A stretch of 64,000 nucleotides of DNA, taken from Bradyrhizobium australiense. GTDB lineage: Bacteria; Pseudomonadota; Alphaproteobacteria; Rhizobiales; Xanthobacteraceae. How positions within the stretch are numbered: position 1 is the first letter of the stretch; each line of letters opens with the position of its first letter. The DNA lies in the NCBI RefSeq assembly GCF_013114825.1, contig NZ_JAAVLX010000003.1, positions 372,001 through 436,000 on the forward strand. The letters are read 5' to 3'. Made by a program: the position numbers and the translations under genes. Positions 63,921 to 64,000 of this stretch are shown here, piece after piece. The notes beneath the pieces are model-generated. The model saw only the letters and a program-made list of their open reading frames with translations. It was not told the DNA's origin and ran no database searches.

Positions 63921-64000
63921 ATGGCCGTTCCCAGAAGAAAAACATCGCCCTCGCGGCGTGGCATGCGCCGCTCGGCGGATGCGCTGAAGAAGCCGACCTA
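63921..64000 (+). CDS. rpmF: 50S ribosomal protein L32 (3' part beyond window)
   Basis: The first 26 codons read MAVPRRKTSPSRRGMRRSAD then ALKKPT, the invariant N-terminus of L32. GAGGACC lies before the ATG. The gene is cut by the window edge. L32 is a small component of the large ribosomal subunit, and its gene commonly precedes plsX in proteobacteria, which could be the next gene outside the window. Confidence 0.95.
   Translation, partial: MAVPRRKTSPSRRGMRRSADALKKPT

Overview
The window looks like chromosomal DNA of a Bradyrhizobium-type alphaproteobacterium (Nitrobacteraceae). Reasons: high GC with dense, strongly codon-biased genes; a RegS/RegR redox two-component pair; GlnD, MmcB and an SseA-like gene of rhizobial type; and at least a dozen intergenic palindromic elements of kinds I remember as common between Bradyrhizobium genes (recalled, not searched). 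I see no plasmid, phage, CRISPR, tRNA or rRNA signature. Most genes are ordinary core or metabolic genes, and three are visibly broken.

Layout. 0-10.8 kb: a polyhydroxybutyrate-depolymerase-type esterase (5' end possibly outside the window), an MBL-fold hydrolase, an RMD1/DUF155 protein, a decayed VWA gene, mmcB, regR-regS (leftward), an ABC-2 type exporter pair, an intracellular PHA depolymerase and a DUF45 metallopeptidase. 10.9-17.9 kb: a bifunctional PBP1A, a DUF1330 protein, a branched-chain-type substrate-binding protein next to a frameshifted tandem copy, a frameshifted DUF1304 gene and an Ogt-type DNA methyltransferase. 18.1-21.8 kb (leftward): a PAS sensor kinase, a coupled FixJ-like regulator and a receiver-only protein, then three very small genes (two zinc-finger-like proteins and a 35-residue membrane peptide). 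22.4-23.4 kb carries no convincing protein gene but a dense group of structured repeats. 23.4-30.7 kb: glnD, an OsmC protein, a membrane protein and mutS.

31-44.2 kb is the metabolic centrepiece: twelve genes in one direction (pcaF, pcaH, pcaG, a LysR regulator, a shikimate/quinate-type dehydrogenase, a five-gene Liv-type ABC importer, a fused 3-dehydroshikimate dehydratase/HPPD-like protein and a secreted tannase/feruloyl-esterase-family hydrolase). Read together they outline a route in which the esterase releases hydroxylated plant acids, the ABC system imports them, AroE oxidises shikimate/quinate, the dehydratase makes protocatechuate, PcaGH opens the ring and PcaF performs the terminal thiolysis. 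pcaB, pcaC, pcaD and pcaIJ are not here. The role assignment is inference from gene families and residues.

44.3-64 kb: an ArsR/SRPBCC/GyrI-like operon and a MarR-EmrAB efflux operon, each with a clear palindromic operator at the promoter; a Zur/Fur regulator; an EamA exporter; a rhodanese-like protein without its catalytic cysteine; ispG; TauD-type and Rieske oxygenases; a periplasmic amidase; a CPA1 antiporter; an NTF2-like protein; an exported caspase-like protein; a DUF1345 protein; a farnesyl-diphosphate-synthase-type prenyltransferase; mtgA; and the beginning of rpmF at the right edge.
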